Positions 4,873 through 5,118 of a stretch of DNA of 5,118 bases are shown piece after piece. The translations under genes were made by a program, and so were the position numbers. The notes beneath the pieces are model-generated. The model made no database searches and was not told the DNA's origin. It saw nothing but the letters and a program-made list of their open reading frames with translations. Every line of letters starts with the position of its first letter. Positions within the stretch are counted from its first letter, which is position 1. The DNA lies in contig JAGHBX010000462.1 in assembly GCA_021160785.1 (NCBI GenBank), positions 1 through 5,118 on the forward strand. Direction: 5' to 3'. The DNA is from Planctomycetota bacterium (lineage in GTDB: Bacteria; Planctomycetota; Phycisphaerae; Sedimentisphaerales; Anaerohalosphaeraceae).

Positions 4873-5118
4873 TTTGTGCCCCTTTCGGTTTCGTTTGCTT
4901 GCGTTTGCGTTATTTAGCCCCTATATGAGATCAGCCCAGCGTAGAATTGCTCCGGATGCAACTCTGTGCCCTGCAAGGCGTTATATACAAAACTTAATAT
5001 ATGTTTCGGGAAAGTCCAAAAGAAGATGCGGGAATTCGGTAAGTATTTGTAAGAAGTAAATAGTGAATAGTTGGTAGCGGCGTCCTGGGATGGCGTCGGG
5101 CTTGAATTGATATAAGTG
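4873..5118. other. Non-coding flank upstream of the small lipoprotein gene
   Basis: No open reading frame with a credible ribosome site is visible on either strand in these 246 bases. The first part (4873-5010) should hold the promoter of the lipoprotein gene. It contains AT-rich stretches such as TATATAA and ATATATT on the minus strand near 4980-5005, but no well-spaced -35/-10 pair stands out. The end (5050-5075) has short repeated AATAGT-like words without clear structure. Confidence 0.4.

Noticed and set aside
1..5118. CRISPR array, tRNA or rRNA gene, insertion sequence
   Set aside because: I saw no regularly spaced repeats, no tRNA-like or rRNA-like segments, and no transposase or flanking terminal repeats in the window.

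Overview
The window reads as chromosomal DNA from a Gram-negative, probably anaerobic bacterium. Two encoded lipoproteins and a remnant of an OprB-type outer-membrane porin point to an outer membrane. The gene mix (mercury-methylation pair, GH62 arabinofuranosidase, LarA-family enzyme, carbohydrate porin) fits an anaerobic polysaccharide degrader, for example in the Planctomycetota/Kiritimatiellota group. That placement is an inference from gene content, not from a marker gene.

The centrepiece is a compact minus-strand operon between about 2680 and 711: a cysteine-rich MarR-family regulator, then hgcA, then hgcB. hgcA encodes a membrane-anchored corrinoid protein with the diagnostic NVWCAAGK cap-helix motif. 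hgcB encodes an 84-residue ferredoxin with two 4Fe-4S motifs and a cysteine-rich tail. HgcA and HgcB are the known pair required for converting inorganic mercury to methylmercury. The three genes overlap at their stop/start codons (ATGA, then TGATG), so they are very likely co-transcribed and translationally coupled. Upstream of the regulator lies a sigma70-like promoter (TTGACA, 16 bp, extended -10) with two near-identical MarR-box-like sites. One site fills the -35/-10 spacer and the other lies just after the predicted transcription start. This layout predicts repression by the encoded regulator.

To the left (1-600, minus strand, running off the window) is the N-terminal part of a secreted lipoprotein GH62 alpha-L-arabinofuranosidase. 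To the right of the operator, on the plus strand, is a decayed fragment of a carbohydrate porin (about 2762-3199). It is followed by an intact LarA-family nickel-pincer enzyme (3234-4529). The latter converges, with a 38-nt tail-to-tail overlap, on a small lipoprotein of unknown function (4492-4872, minus strand). The last 246 bases hold no recognisable gene.

Functionally, the regulator-hgcA-hgcB operon is one unit. The flanking genes deal with carbohydrate and hydroxyacid metabolism and have no evident mechanistic link to mercury methylation. Unusual points are the two extra N-terminal membrane segments of HgcA, the paired operators with a Cys-rich MarR protein, and substitutions at presumed substrate-contact positions of the LarA homologue.
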